A stretch of 64,000 nucleotides of DNA from RHKX01 sp046330285 (GTDB taxonomy: Bacteria > Actinomycetota > Thermoleophilia > Solirubrobacterales > 70-9), in the NCBI GenBank assembly GCA_046330285.1, contig JAXLSX010000002.1, forward strand, positions 186,001 to 250,000, given 5' to 3'. This document shows positions 40,341 through 47,731 of this stretch, piece by piece (the first letter of the stretch is position 1; every line of letters starts with the position of its first letter). The notes below the pieces were generated by a model, which was not told the DNA's origin, did not search any database, and worked only from the letters and a program-made list of their open reading frames with translations. Both the position numbers and the translations under genes were made by a program.

Positions 40341-40826
40341 ATGGAGCTCAAGATCACGCCGAGCCTCTGGTTCGACATGGGCAAGGCCGAGCCGGCCGCC
40401 GAGTACTACGTCTCGATCTTCGAGAACTCGAAGATCAACGCGATCCGGCGCTATCCGAAAGGTGCGCCCGGCCCCGCCGGTGAGCCGATGACCGTCGAGT
40501 TCGAGCTCGACGGGGTGCCGTTCATCGCGATCAACGGCGGCCCGCAGTTCACCTTCGACGAGGCGATCTCGTTCATGATCACCTGCGAGGACCAGGCCGA
40601 GGTCGACTACTTCTGGGAGAAGCTGACCGACGGTGGCGAAGAGGGTCCCTGCGGCTGGTGCAAGGACCGCTTCGGCGTCTCCTGGCAGGTCGTCCCCCGC
40701 GGCATGGACGAGGTCTTCGAGGACGACGATCCGACGCGGGCAGAGCGTGGCTTCGCGGCGATGTCGCAGATGACGAAGATCGACGTCGCAGCCCTGAGGG
40801 CGGCCACCGACCCCGCGTCAGCCTGA
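40341..40826 (+). CDS. VOC-superfamily PhnB-like protein
   Basis: 161 residues; GGAAGGAGAGAG precedes the ATG at 40341, a Shine-Dalgarno-driven start. The sequence follows the PhnB/3-demethylubiquinone-methyltransferase-like pattern: PSLWFDMGKAEPAAEYYVSIF, VEFELDGVPFIAINGGP, FMITCEDQAEVDYFWEKL and CKDRFGVSWQVVP. The metal ligands of catalytic VOC enzymes are not all evident; many such proteins have unknown binding roles. Convergent with the next minus-strand gene, 3 nt apart. Confidence 0.87.
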   Translation: MELKITPSLWFDMGKAEPAAEYYVSIFENSKINAIRRYPKGAPGPAGEPMTVEFELDGVPFIAINGGPQFTFDEAISFMITCEDQAEVDYFWEKLTDGGEEGPCGWCKDRFGVSWQVVPRGMDEVFEDDDPTRAERGFAAMSQMTKIDVAALRAATDPASA

Positions 40827-40829
40827 GCC

Positions 40830-41309
40830 TCAGCCCGGCTTCGTCGTCATCGCCCAGAGGGCGACGACGTTGAGCACGATGACGACGGCGATCAGGATCG
40901 AGGCGGCGCGGACGGCCTTCGAGGGCGTCGCCTCGGTCTCAGTCCCCTCGGTGCGAGTCCGCCGCAGCGTGAACCAGCCGAGCAGGCTCGAGACGATGAT
41001 CAGCAGGAAGCCGAGCTCGGAAGTGATGTAGCCGATGTTGATCCAGGACGGGGGCTCGTCGAGGTCGGCGAACCCCTCCTTGTCGGCGATCCATTCGGCG
41101 GCGACGCGGAAGACGATCCAGGCCGGGATGACGCCGAGGGTCAGCGTCCGGAGCGCGAGCCGCAGGTTCGACGTCGAGCCGTCGCGGGCGGCGGCGAAAA
41201 GGAACGTCGCCGCGAGCGCCGCCGCGCCGATCATCACGAGGGCGCCGAGGACGTGGAGGAAGAGCGGGATGTCCCACTCACCCGGGCGGATGGCTCCGAG
41301 GATGCTCAC
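40830..41309 (-). CDS. four-helix membrane protein, DUF2269-like
   Basis: 159 residues from GTG at 41309, which overlaps the upstream stop (GTGA). The helices include IPLFLHVLGALVMIGAAALAATF, LALRTLTLGVIPAWIVFRVAA, GYITSELGFLLIIVSSLLGW and ASILIAVVIVLNVVALWAM. The first helix has the HVLGA motif seen in DUF2269/CopD-like proteins. It resembles the upstream gene in size and layout, so they may be paralogues forming a heterodimer. Confidence 0.7.
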   Translation of the reverse strand: MSILGAIRPGEWDIPLFLHVLGALVMIGAAALAATFLFAAARDGSTSNLRLALRTLTLGVIPAWIVFRVAAEWIADKEGFADLDEPPSWINIGYITSELGFLLIIVSSLLGWFTLRRTRTEGTETEATPSKAVRAASILIAVVIVLNVVALWAMTTKPG

Positions 41310-41701
41310 GCCCACGGCTTCACGATCATGTCGGCGAGCATCAGCAGGACGATGACCACGGTGATCCAGTGCGAGCGGAAGACGCCGGCGGGGAGGGTGG
41401 AACCGGGTCCGCCGGCCTCCTTGTAGGCGGCGGGGAGCCGGTCGCCGAACCCACCGACGACGAGCCACAGCCCGATCGCGATAAGCACCCAGGCGTCCCA
41501 GATCTCGTAGCCGTCGATGTCGATGGCGAGCGCGATGCCGAGCAGGAAGACGCCGACCAGGCCGATGTGCCAGAGCGCCGTGTAGAGGCGCAGCGCGGAG
41601 AGCTCGACGCTCGCGCCGTAGGCGATCGCGGTGAAGGCGACCAGGCCGGTGACGAGCGCGGCCGCCGAGAGGACGTGGATGAAGAGGAGCGCGTCGGTCA
41701 T
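41306..41701 (-). CDS. four-helix membrane protein, DUF2269-like
   Basis: 131 residues from ATG at 41701 (GTG at 41716 would add five). The helices are LLFIHVLSAAALVTGLVAFTAIA, ALWHIGLVGVFLLGIALAI, AWVLIAIGLWLVVGG and WITVVIVLLMLADMIV. The first helix again has the IHVLSAA pattern. The stop overlaps the next gene's GTG. It lies 79 nt after the ferric-reductase-like gene in the same direction, so it may belong to the apbE transcription unit. Confidence 0.7.
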   Translation of the reverse strand: MTDALLFIHVLSAAALVTGLVAFTAIAYGASVELSALRLYTALWHIGLVGVFLLGIALAIDIDGYEIWDAWVLIAIGLWLVVGGFGDRLPAAYKEAGGPGSTLPAGVFRSHWITVVIVLLMLADMIVKPWA

Positions 41702-41780
41702 GCGCGGTGTTCGCACCGTAACGCCGCGCCCGGCGCCTGTCAGCGGCTTCAGCTTCGCGAAACGGGCAGCCGCCCTGCGA

Positions 41781-42350
41781 TCAGGGTTGCGGCACCCGGC
41801 TCGCCGCCGGTGGCGTGCTCGGCTCGAGCACGCGCCACAGGAGAAGCAGCAGGGCCGGGGCCGCAGTCACGCCGGCCATGATCAGGAACCAGGGCGCACC
41901 GCGGTCGGTCCCCATTCCCAGCGAGTGGACCAGGCCGAGCAGCCAGAAGATCGAGGTGAAGCGGTGCAGGTAGCGCCACCGGGCCGGGCCGATGCGCTTG
42001 CGCTGGTAGTAGGAGAGCCCGAGGGCGGCGAGGCCCCAGAAGGAGATCACGCCGAGCCCGGTCCAGATCGTCTGGTAGTTCGAGGCGAACGGGACCGCGA
42101 TCTCGGCCGGCGAGTAGCCCACGTACTGATCGCCGAGGAGCGCCAGGCCGTGGACGAGCGCCGCACCCAGCGTTGCCAGCGACAGCGCCTCGTGCAGCGG
42201 CCGGAGCTCGGCGACCTTCCGCCCGAGGCTGCCGCGCGAGCTGCTCAACAGGCCGAAGCCGACGGCGAGGCTGGCGAGGACCAGCGCCGCCGTGCCGGCA
42301 GCGCGGCTCGTGACCCAGAAGAGGCCTCCGGTCTGAATCAGGTCGATCAC
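41781..42350 (-). CDS. ferric-reductase-like transmembrane heme protein
   Basis: 189 residues from GTG at 42350, overlapping the upstream stop (GTGA). Six helices are visible, with candidate heme-ligand His in RPLHEALSLATLGAALVHGLA and RWRYLHRFTSIFWLLGLVHSLG: two His pairs in the usual spacing of ferric-reductase-like domains (MsrQ/YedZ-like). No flavin or NAD domain is attached. It probably moves electrons across the membrane to a flavoprotein matured by ApbE, encoded in the same operon. Confidence 0.83.
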   Translation of the reverse strand: MIDLIQTGGLFWVTSRAAGTAALVLASLAVGFGLLSSSRGSLGRKVAELRPLHEALSLATLGAALVHGLALLGDQYVGYSPAEIAVPFASNYQTIWTGLGVISFWGLAALGLSYYQRKRIGPARWRYLHRFTSIFWLLGLVHSLGMGTDRGAPWFLIMAGVTAAPALLLLLWRVLEPSTPPAASRVPQP

Positions 42351-42649
42351 GACTGCGAGGTGGTGAGGGGTGCGGGTGCCGGAGCGGTCGACGGGCTCGA
42401 GTCGATGAAGAAGCCGTCGTCGGACTCCTCGTCGTCGCTCGAGGAGACCGTGCCGGTATCGGCGGTGGTCGAGGTGTCGGAGGGGCTCGTCTTCGTGCCG
42501 TGCGCGAGCTGATCGCTCAGGGCGAGTCCCCACGCGAGCGCGAACGTCGCCACGGCGCCGGCGATCACCGAGCGCCGGATCAGGCCGATGCGGCGAGCCC
42601 GCTCGCGGAGTCGCTCCATCGCGACCTGGCGCATCGTCTCGGGGTTCAC
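42347..42649 (-). CDS. small single-helix membrane protein in the ApbE operon
   Basis: 100 residues from GTG at 42649, overlapping the apbE stop (GTGA); its own stop overlaps the next GTG. A basic N-terminus (MERLRERARRIGLIRR) precedes one membrane helix (SVIAGAVATFALAWGLAL), then an ~50-residue extracytosolic Ser/Thr/Asp/Pro-rich tail. Position between apbE and the heme protein suggests an accessory or the flavinylation acceptor. However, I see no FMN-binding domain and no standard D-x-x-(S/T)-G-A-T motif. Confidence 0.75.
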   Translation of the reverse strand: MNPETMRQVAMERLRERARRIGLIRRSVIAGAVATFALAWGLALSDQLAHGTKTSPSDTSTTADTGTVSSSDDEESDDGFFIDSSPSTAPAPAPLTTSQS

Positions 42650-43584
42650 GCCGCCACCGCCTCGTGGGCGTCGCGGCGATCGCGTGAGGGGACCTCCGCG
42701 ACGGTGCGATCGGCGAGGACGATCCAGCCGCCGTCGGGCAGCCGCTCGGCGGCCCGGTCGGGACCGCTGAGGACGGCGGACTTCGCGCGAACCTCGGCCA
42801 GCTCGGCCGTCGGCGCGATCGCGGTCGCCTGGACGACGCCGCTTTCGCACGGGCGGCCCGTCGCCGGGTCGATCAGGTGGTGGCCGACGGTTCCGTCGGC
42901 GTTGCGCCAGCGGCGCTTGCCGGTGCCGCTCGTGGCGACCCCGCCGTCGCTGAGCCGCAGCTCGGCGATCGTCGAGCCGTCGAAGGGGTCGGTGACGGCG
43001 ATCCGGCGCTCGGCGCCGGCGCTACCGGAGATCCGGATGTCGCCGGCGCACTCGACCGCGAGGGTCGGCGCGTCGCCGAGGATCGCCGCGGCGCGATCGG
43101 CCGCCCAGCCCTTGGCGACGCCGCCACTGTCGATCTCGAGGCCGGGCGGGCGCGTCACCGTTCCGGCGCCGGCATCGACGTCGATCCCGCGCCAACGGGA
43201 GGCGGGATCGGCACCGGCCGGGGCTCCGGCGGCGTTCGCGGGGGCGAGCAGGCCGGGGTCGCGGTCGGGAAGCGAGGCGGAGTAGCCGGCGTCGCGGAGA
43301 GCGGGGAGGAGGGTGGCGTCGACGAGACCGTCGCTCGCCTCGCCGGCCCGGCGGGCGGCGCCGAGGAAGTCGGCCATCAGCGGGCTGACCGGCACGGTCT
43401 CGCGCGGGTCGGCGTTGAGCCGGGAGAGCTCGCTCTGCGGCAGGAAGCGGGAGAGGCGGCGGTGGCACTCGAGCAGGAAGCTCGCGGCCGCGATCGCGCG
43501 CAGCGGAGCGCCGGCGCCGTTGGTCAGGGCGATGGTGCATCGCGCCCCGAAGCAGTCCAGGGTGATCACGTGCTCGTCGTGCAT
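42646..43584 (-). CDS. apbE: FAD:protein FMN transferase (ApbE)
   Basis: 312 residues. ATG at 43584 is preferred over a GTG at 43593 because TAGGTT stands 7 nt before it. Motifs are ASFLLECHRRLSRFLPQSELSRLNA, GLVDATLLPALRDAGY, LEIDSGGVAKGWAAD (the signature), VECAGDIRISG, TSGTGKRRW and HHLIDPATGRPC (metal site). ApbE covalently attaches FMN to Ser/Thr of extracytosolic electron-transfer proteins. No signal peptide is visible, so a cytosolic form or a non-classical one is possible. It heads a four- to five-gene operon with GTGA-type overlaps. Confidence 0.92.
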   Translation of the reverse strand: MHDEHVITLDCFGARCTIALTNGAGAPLRAIAAASFLLECHRRLSRFLPQSELSRLNADPRETVPVSPLMADFLGAARRAGEASDGLVDATLLPALRDAGYSASLPDRDPGLLAPANAAGAPAGADPASRWRGIDVDAGAGTVTRPPGLEIDSGGVAKGWAADRAAAILGDAPTLAVECAGDIRISGSAGAERRIAVTDPFDGSTIAELRLSDGGVATSGTGKRRWRNADGTVGHHLIDPATGRPCESGVVQATAIAPTAELAEVRAKSAVLSGPDRAAERLPDGGWIVLADRTVAEVPSRDRRDAHEAVAA

Positions 43585-43591
43585 GGCGGTC

Positions 43592-43597
43592 AACCTA
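43592..43597 (-). promoter_or_regulatory. -10 box TAGGTT for the apbE operon
   Basis: Minus-strand TAGGTT ends 7 nt before ATG at 43584. This decides the start in favour of 43584. Confidence 0.55.
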
Positions 43598-43684
43598 GGT
43601 TCGAACCTTCAAGCCGCTTTGTGAGTGGGGTGAGAGTCCTCTCATCGAATCCGCGCATCGGCTCGATCCGCCAACATCCGCCGC

Positions 43685-44437
43685 TTGTCCACTCTCGAGG
43701 CCATCGCCGTCATCGCCGCCGGATTCGGCGCCGGGACCATCAACGCCCTGATCGGCTCGGGAACTCTGATCACGTTCCCGGTCCTGCTGGCGGTCGGCTA
43801 TCCGCCGGTCGTCGCGAACGTCTCCAACAACGTCGGACTCGTGCCGGGAGCGGCGAGCTCGGCCTGGGGCTACCGGGCGGAGCTCGAAGGCAGCGGGACC
43901 CGGCTGAAGCGGTTCTCGCCCGCAACCGCGAGCGGGGCGGTCGTCGGCGCGATCCTGCTGCTCGCCCTGCCGGCGTCGGCCTTCAAGGCGATCGTCCCGG
44001 TCCTGATCGCGATCTCGCTGATCCTGATCGTGTTCCAGCCGCGGATCACCGCTTGGGTCATGGCCCGTCGCCGCACCCACCGCCCGCACGGCGGGCCCCT
44101 ATTGATCCTCGGGGTCTTCGCCACGGGCGTCTACGGCGGCTACTTCGGCGCCGGCCAGGGCATCCTCCTGTTCGGTCTCCTCGCGAGCTCGCTCGGCGGC
44201 AAGCTGAGCCACGTCAACGCGATCCGCGCGGTCCTGGCTGGGATCGCCAACCTCGTCGCCGCCATCGTCTTCCTGTTCATCGCCGACGTCGCCTGGGAGG
44301 CCGCGGGCCTCGTCGCGGTCGGATCGACCGTCGGCGGCTACGCCGGCGCCGGGATGGGGAAGAGGCTGCCCGACATCTGGCTGCGGGCGATCATCGTCGT
44401 CGTCGGCCTGGCGGCGATCGTTCAGCTGGTCCTCTAG
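43685..44437 (+). CDS. TauE/SafE-family sulfite/sulfonate exporter-like permease
   Basis: 250 residues with eight hydrophobic segments. The two family repeats begin AAGFGAGTINALIGSGTLITFPVLL and GVFATGVYGGYFGAGQGILLFGLL, each with the G-rich (G/S)G(G/A)xxxxP-like start. The family moves small sulfur- or carbon-containing anions. TTG at 43685 is the only start that includes the first helix. A CsoR/CstR-like palindrome follows its stop, hinting at a sulfur- or metal-related neighbourhood, although that operator faces the next gene. Confidence 0.87.
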   Translation: MSTLEAIAVIAAGFGAGTINALIGSGTLITFPVLLAVGYPPVVANVSNNVGLVPGAASSAWGYRAELEGSGTRLKRFSPATASGAVVGAILLLALPASAFKAIVPVLIAISLILIVFQPRITAWVMARRRTHRPHGGPLLILGVFATGVYGGYFGAGQGILLFGLLASSLGGKLSHVNAIRAVLAGIANLVAAIVFLFIADVAWEAAGLVAVGSTVGGYAGAGMGKRLPDIWLRAIIVVVGLAAIVQLVL

Positions 44438-44440
44438 GTA

Positions 44441-44457
44441 ATACCCCCGGGGGGTAT
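44441..44457 (+). promoter_or_regulatory. CsoR/CstR-type operator overlapping a -10 box
   Basis: ATACCCCCGGGGGGTAT is a 17-nt near-perfect palindrome of the C-tract/G-tract type bound by CsoR-family (copper, persulfide) repressors. It overlaps TATGCT at 44455-44460, a good -10 hexamer for the following gene, so binding would block transcription. No csoR-like gene is in the window. Assignment is by resemblance to known operators. Confidence 0.6.
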
Positions 44458-44463
44458 GCTACG

Positions 44464-45060
44464 ATGCGCCGCATGGAAGCGATCGCAGAGGACCACGCAG
44501 GCCATCACGACCACCACGAGCTGCCGACGAGCGGGCGGGCGCTGACCGCCGTCTCGGTCTCGGCGACGCTGCACTGCCTGACCGGCTGCGCGATCGGCGA
44601 GATCGCCGGCATGGCGATCGGGACGGCCGCCGGGATGTCGAACGGCAGCACGATCGTGCTGTCGATCGCGCTGGCGTTCCTGTTCGGCTACTCGCTGACC
44701 AGCCTGCCGCTGTTGCGCGCCGGGTTCGCCCTCGCCGCGGTTGTGCCGATCGCGCTCGCCTCCGACACCTTCAGCATCCTGACGATGGAGATCGTCGACA
44801 ACCTCGTGATGGTCGCGATCCCCGGCGCGCTTCACGCCGGCCTCGGCGACCTCCTGTTCTGGGGCAGCCTCTCGTTCGCGCTCGCGATCGCATTCGTCTT
44901 CGCGGTCCCGGTCAACCGCTGGCTGATCGCGCGCGGCAAGGGTCACGCCGCGGTCCACGCGACCGGCGTGCACGGCGGCCCTTCGCCGGTGCTCGTCGGC
45001 GCGATCACCGGAGCCGCCTTCGTGTTCGGTGCGACGGTCCTGCTGGCCGAGCTGCTCTGA
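44464..45060 (+). CDS. DUF4396-family membrane protein with His-rich N-terminus
   Basis: 198 residues from ATG at 44464. ATG at 44473 is preferred if transcription begins ~7 nt after TATGCT (44455-44460), giving 195 residues. The N-terminus has EDHAGHHDHHELP, a likely metal-binding stretch. It is followed by LHCLTGCAIGEIAGMAIG (Cys pair, family-like) and four to five helices ending in LVGAITGAAFVFGATVLLAELL. DUF4396 has no assigned function but often sits near copper or multicopper-oxidase genes. The CsoR/CstR-like operator upstream agrees with metal or persulfide control. Confidence 0.8.
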   Translation: MRRMEAIAEDHAGHHDHHELPTSGRALTAVSVSATLHCLTGCAIGEIAGMAIGTAAGMSNGSTIVLSIALAFLFGYSLTSLPLLRAGFALAAVVPIALASDTFSILTMEIVDNLVMVAIPGALHAGLGDLLFWGSLSFALAIAFVFAVPVNRWLIARGKGHAAVHATGVHGGPSPVLVGAITGAAFVFGATVLLAELL

Positions 45061-46500
45061 CTAGGCGTCGAGCGCCGGCTCGCCCGGGCGCGCCGGCACC
45101 GACGGCCGCATTCGCAGGCGTCCGGGGATCGCGAGCGCGGCGAGGACCGCCATCGCAACGCCAAAGGCGGAAACCGCGAAGGCGGTCGTGTAGCCGCTCT
45201 CGGCGGGCAGGCCGTCGGCGGCGATGTGGCCGGCCACGATCGACGCGGCCACCTGGCCGCCGATCGCGCCGCCGATCGTCCTCATGATCGTGTTCATGCC
45301 GGTGGCGACGCCGGTCTGGCTCTGATCGACGGCCTCGACGATCAGGTTCGCCATCGCCGCGAACGAGAAGCCGATCCCGAGGCCCATCAGCGCCGTCGCG
45401 AAGTAGATCGCGAAGTGGTTCTCGTGCCAGACGGCGAGCATCAGGAAGCTCATGCAGGCGAGCGAGGTGCCGATCACCAGCGGCAGCTTCGACCCGTAGC
45501 GGGTCCCCATCACGCCGGAGATCGGCCCGGCCACGAGCATCACAAGCGCCGATGGCAGCATGAACAGCCCCGCCGTGGTGACCGACGCGCCGAACCCGTA
45601 ACCGGTCGACGCCGGAACCTGGACGAACTGCGGGACGAGGATGTAGGAGCCGAACATCCCGAACCCGATCAGGAGCGCGGTCAGGTTGGTCGTCAGCACC
45701 GGCCGGTCGCGCATCATCCGCATGTCGACGAGCGGCTCAGGGTGGCGCGACTCGAACCGCACCCAGGTCGCGAGCAGGATCGCGGCGAGGACGACGAGGC
45801 CGATGAACGTGGTCGACGTCCAACCCCATGTGTTGCCCTCGCTGACCGCGATCAGAAGCGACGCCAAACCGCCCGAGAGCAGCGCGGCGCCGCCCCAGTC
45901 GATCTTCGCCGGCGTCTTGACCGGGGACTCGGGGATGAAGCGATGGGTTGCGATCGCGGCGGGAATGACGACGATCAGCGCGAGCCAGAAGATCCACTCG
46001 TAGGCGACGTGGTCGACGATCACGCCGCTGATGACGAGGCCGACGCCGCCGCCGATGCCGAATGTGGCGCTGATCAGCCCGATCCCGGTCGCGACCTTCT
46101 CGCGCGGGAACTCGTCGCGGATGATGCCGAACGAGAGCGGGAAGATCGCGCCGCCGACGCCCTGGATCGCGCGGCCCGCGATCAGCAGCGCGATCGAGTG
46201 CGAGAGGGCGCAGACGAGCGAGCCGAGCCCGAAGATCACCAGCGTGATCACCAGCAGCCGCTCCTTGCCGAACATGTCGCCGAGGCGGCCGACGACCGGC
46301 GTCGCGATCGAGGCGGTGAGCAGGTAGCCGGTCAGGGCGAAGGTGACGAGCGTCGTCGTCGTTCCGAGGTCGGCCTGGATCTCGGGGAGGGCCGGGGCGA
46401 TCATCGTCTGCGAGAGCGCGTAGGCGAGCGCGCCGGTGACGAGGACGCCGAGGGTCACGTTGTAGTGCTGGCGCGGCGGGGTGTCGGCGACGGCGTTCAC
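45061..46500 (-). CDS. DHA2/EmrB-type MFS multidrug efflux transporter
   Basis: 479 residues with about 14 membrane helices. Signatures are ALSQTMIAPALPEIQADLG, GYLLTASIATPVVGRLGDMFG (motif A), GRAIQGVGGAIFPLSFGIIRDEFP and FGIGGGVGLVISGVIVD (motif C). GTG at 46500 overlaps the stop of the MarR gene, so the two are translated together. The pair is a classical repressor-plus-efflux unit that responds to a toxic ligand. The stop lies one base from that of the convergent DUF4396 gene. Confidence 0.92.
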   Translation of the reverse strand: MNAVADTPPRQHYNVTLGVLVTGALAYALSQTMIAPALPEIQADLGTTTTLVTFALTGYLLTASIATPVVGRLGDMFGKERLLVITLVIFGLGSLVCALSHSIALLIAGRAIQGVGGAIFPLSFGIIRDEFPREKVATGIGLISATFGIGGGVGLVISGVIVDHVAYEWIFWLALIVVIPAAIATHRFIPESPVKTPAKIDWGGAALLSGGLASLLIAVSEGNTWGWTSTTFIGLVVLAAILLATWVRFESRHPEPLVDMRMMRDRPVLTTNLTALLIGFGMFGSYILVPQFVQVPASTGYGFGASVTTAGLFMLPSALVMLVAGPISGVMGTRYGSKLPLVIGTSLACMSFLMLAVWHENHFAIYFATALMGLGIGFSFAAMANLIVEAVDQSQTGVATGMNTIMRTIGGAIGGQVAASIVAGHIAADGLPAESGYTTAFAVSAFGVAMAVLAALAIPGRLRMRPSVPARPGEPALDA

Positions 46501-46955
46501 AGCTCGTCGATCAGCTCCGCCATCCGGCCCAGCAGGTGGGCCGCCTGCTCGCGCTCGTCCTCCGAGAGCGAGCCGAAGATCTCGTTCCGCTTCGTCTGCA
46601 TCTCGGCGCGCTTACGCCGGTAGAGCTCGCGGCCGTCCGCGGTCAGCTCGACGGCGATCGCCCGCCGGTCGCCCTCGGCCGCGCCGCGGGCGACGATGCC
46701 CTCGCGCTCGAGCGAGTCCACCATCCGGCTCGCGGTCGGCGCGGCGACGCCGGCGGCCTCGGCCAGCTCGCCGATCCGGGCGCTGCCGCCGCCGGCGAGC
46801 GGGTCGAGCAGGTTGACCTGGGGGAGGGTCAGCTCGTTGCCGTGCTGGCGGGAGGCCCGGCCCCGCGCCCGCCTGATCGCGCCGAAGAAGTCGTCCCAGG
46901 CGGCGTTGAGCTCGGCGAGCGGGTCAGCGGCGGCGGTTGTCGGCGGAGATGTCAC
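46497..46955 (-). CDS. MarR-family transcriptional regulator
   Basis: 152 residues from GTG at 46955; TTG at 46964 adds three residues. The winged-helix DNA-binding domain is clear: LTLPQVNLLDPLA, ARIGELAEAAGVAAPTASRMVDSLEREGIV (helix-turn-helix) and GDRRAIAVELTADGRELY (wing). It probably represses its own operon with the efflux pump. A TTAGC-AA-GCTAA palindrome sits just upstream, next to a minus-strand AATAAT hexamer placed 8 nt before GTG 46955. Confidence 0.92.
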   Translation of the reverse strand: MTSPPTTAAADPLAELNAAWDDFFGAIRRARGRASRQHGNELTLPQVNLLDPLAGGGSARIGELAEAAGVAAPTASRMVDSLEREGIVARGAAEGDRRAIAVELTADGRELYRRKRAEMQTKRNEIFGSLSEDEREQAAHLLGRMAELIDEL

Positions 46956-46967
46956 GCATGACAATTA

Positions 46968-46979
46968 TTAGCAAGCTAA
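46968..46979 (-). promoter_or_regulatory. MarR-type operator TTAGC-AA-GCTAA
   Basis: A perfect 5-bp inverted repeat around AA, directly abutting the AATAAT -10 box (46969-46964) of the MarR/efflux operon and the stop of the upstream gene. Its form matches operators of MarR-EmrB pairs in general. Auto-repression is the likely role. Confidence 0.6.
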
Positions 46980-47429
46980 CTACTTGGCCGGTTTGACGTC
47001 CAGGCGACCGAGCAGTGCGCCGCTGTCGGCATCGATGATCGGGAGCTTCCCGGCATCCCGCAGCAGCAGGTTGAAATCGGCGGGTGCGTCGGGAGCGGCA
47101 GTCTCGGTGGTCCCGAAGGCCGGGATCTCGATCTGGCGGGCGCGCTCGCTGCCGACGTTGAGCTCGAGCTGGTCGCCGACGAACGCCTCGACCGACTCCG
47201 GCTTCGACTCGGAGGCCTCGATCCGCACCGTCAGCGCCTCGCCGCCCGCCGGCAGGTCGTCGGGGGCCTTCGCCTCGGTCGTCGTCGTGGTCGTCGACGT
47301 CGTCGAATCGGTGCTCGAGCTCGAGCGATCGCCGAGCAGCGGACCGCGCCGTTCGGGGGCGATCATCGCGGCGACGATCGAGATCGCGAACAGCACCAGG
47401 AGGACGATTATCAGCCGGCGAGCAGCCAT
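46980..47429 (-). CDS. membrane-anchored extracytosolic protein of unknown function
   Basis: 149 residues. The N-terminal helix RLIIVLLVLFAISIVAAMIA is probably an anchor. It is followed by a Ser/Thr run and a ~85-residue beta-rich domain (EALTVRIEASESKPESVEAFVGDQLELNVGS, RQIEIPAFG). The domain has the look of a cupredoxin-like fold (a strand pattern similar to copper-binding EfeO-type domains) but no Cys/His/Met copper set. It lies 15 nt upstream of the MarR operon in the same direction. Family not recognised. Confidence 0.68.
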   Translation of the reverse strand: MAARRLIIVLLVLFAISIVAAMIAPERRGPLLGDRSSSSTDSTTSTTTTTTEAKAPDDLPAGGEALTVRIEASESKPESVEAFVGDQLELNVGSERARQIEIPAFGTTETAAPDAPADFNLLLRDAGKLPIIDADSGALLGRLDVKPAK

Positions 47430-47580
47430 TCAGAGCCCCGAATCGACCTTCTGGGGTCCAACCCCCAGGGCCCGCTGAGACGCGGCGCTCAGCGAACGTA
47501 TGAAAAATCCTTCACCAAAGCTAAAGGTGGCCATACCGGCAGCCGATAGGTCGCCGGAAGATGAAATAGAGCTGGGGCTC
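47430..47580. other. upstream part of the pilin intergenic region
   Basis: This is the divergent gap between the anchored protein (minus) and the pilin (plus). It holds no gene and no clear consensus promoter; candidates for the riboswitch transcript start are weak. The remainder of the gap is taken by the riboswitch and the leader to 47731, including a TTCGG-ACT-CCGAA hairpin at 47669-47681. Confidence 0.4.
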
Positions 47581-47660
47581 TGGTGCAAGGGCAAACTCAT
47601 CGTGAGATGGGGGCGCAAAGCCACGGGGCTCCCTTTCAAAGGGAGCAAGCCGGGTTACCA
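47581..47660 (+). promoter_or_regulatory. GEMM-I cyclic-dinucleotide riboswitch upstream of the pilin
   Basis: The sequence has the hallmark order of the c-di-GMP-I aptamer: GCAAGGGCAAAC, a stem CTCATC/GATGGG capped by the GNRA tetraloop GTGA, the highly conserved GCGCAAAGCCACGGGG, a second stem GCTCCCTTT/AAGGGAGC, and the receptor strand AGCCGGGTTACCA, with TGGT/ACCA closing. It lies 71 nt before the pilin ATG. A GGAGGG ribosome site is at 47721-47726 and a possible anti-RBS CTCCGGCTCC at 47695-47704, so control may be translational. Whether it senses c-di-GMP or 3',3'-cGAMP was not resolved by eye. Confidence 0.9.
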
Positions 47661-47731
47661 CTGGGGGTTCGGACTCCGAATGGCTTGGCGACAGGCTCCG
47701 GCTCCACTTAGTACACCCGAGGAGGGTAACT

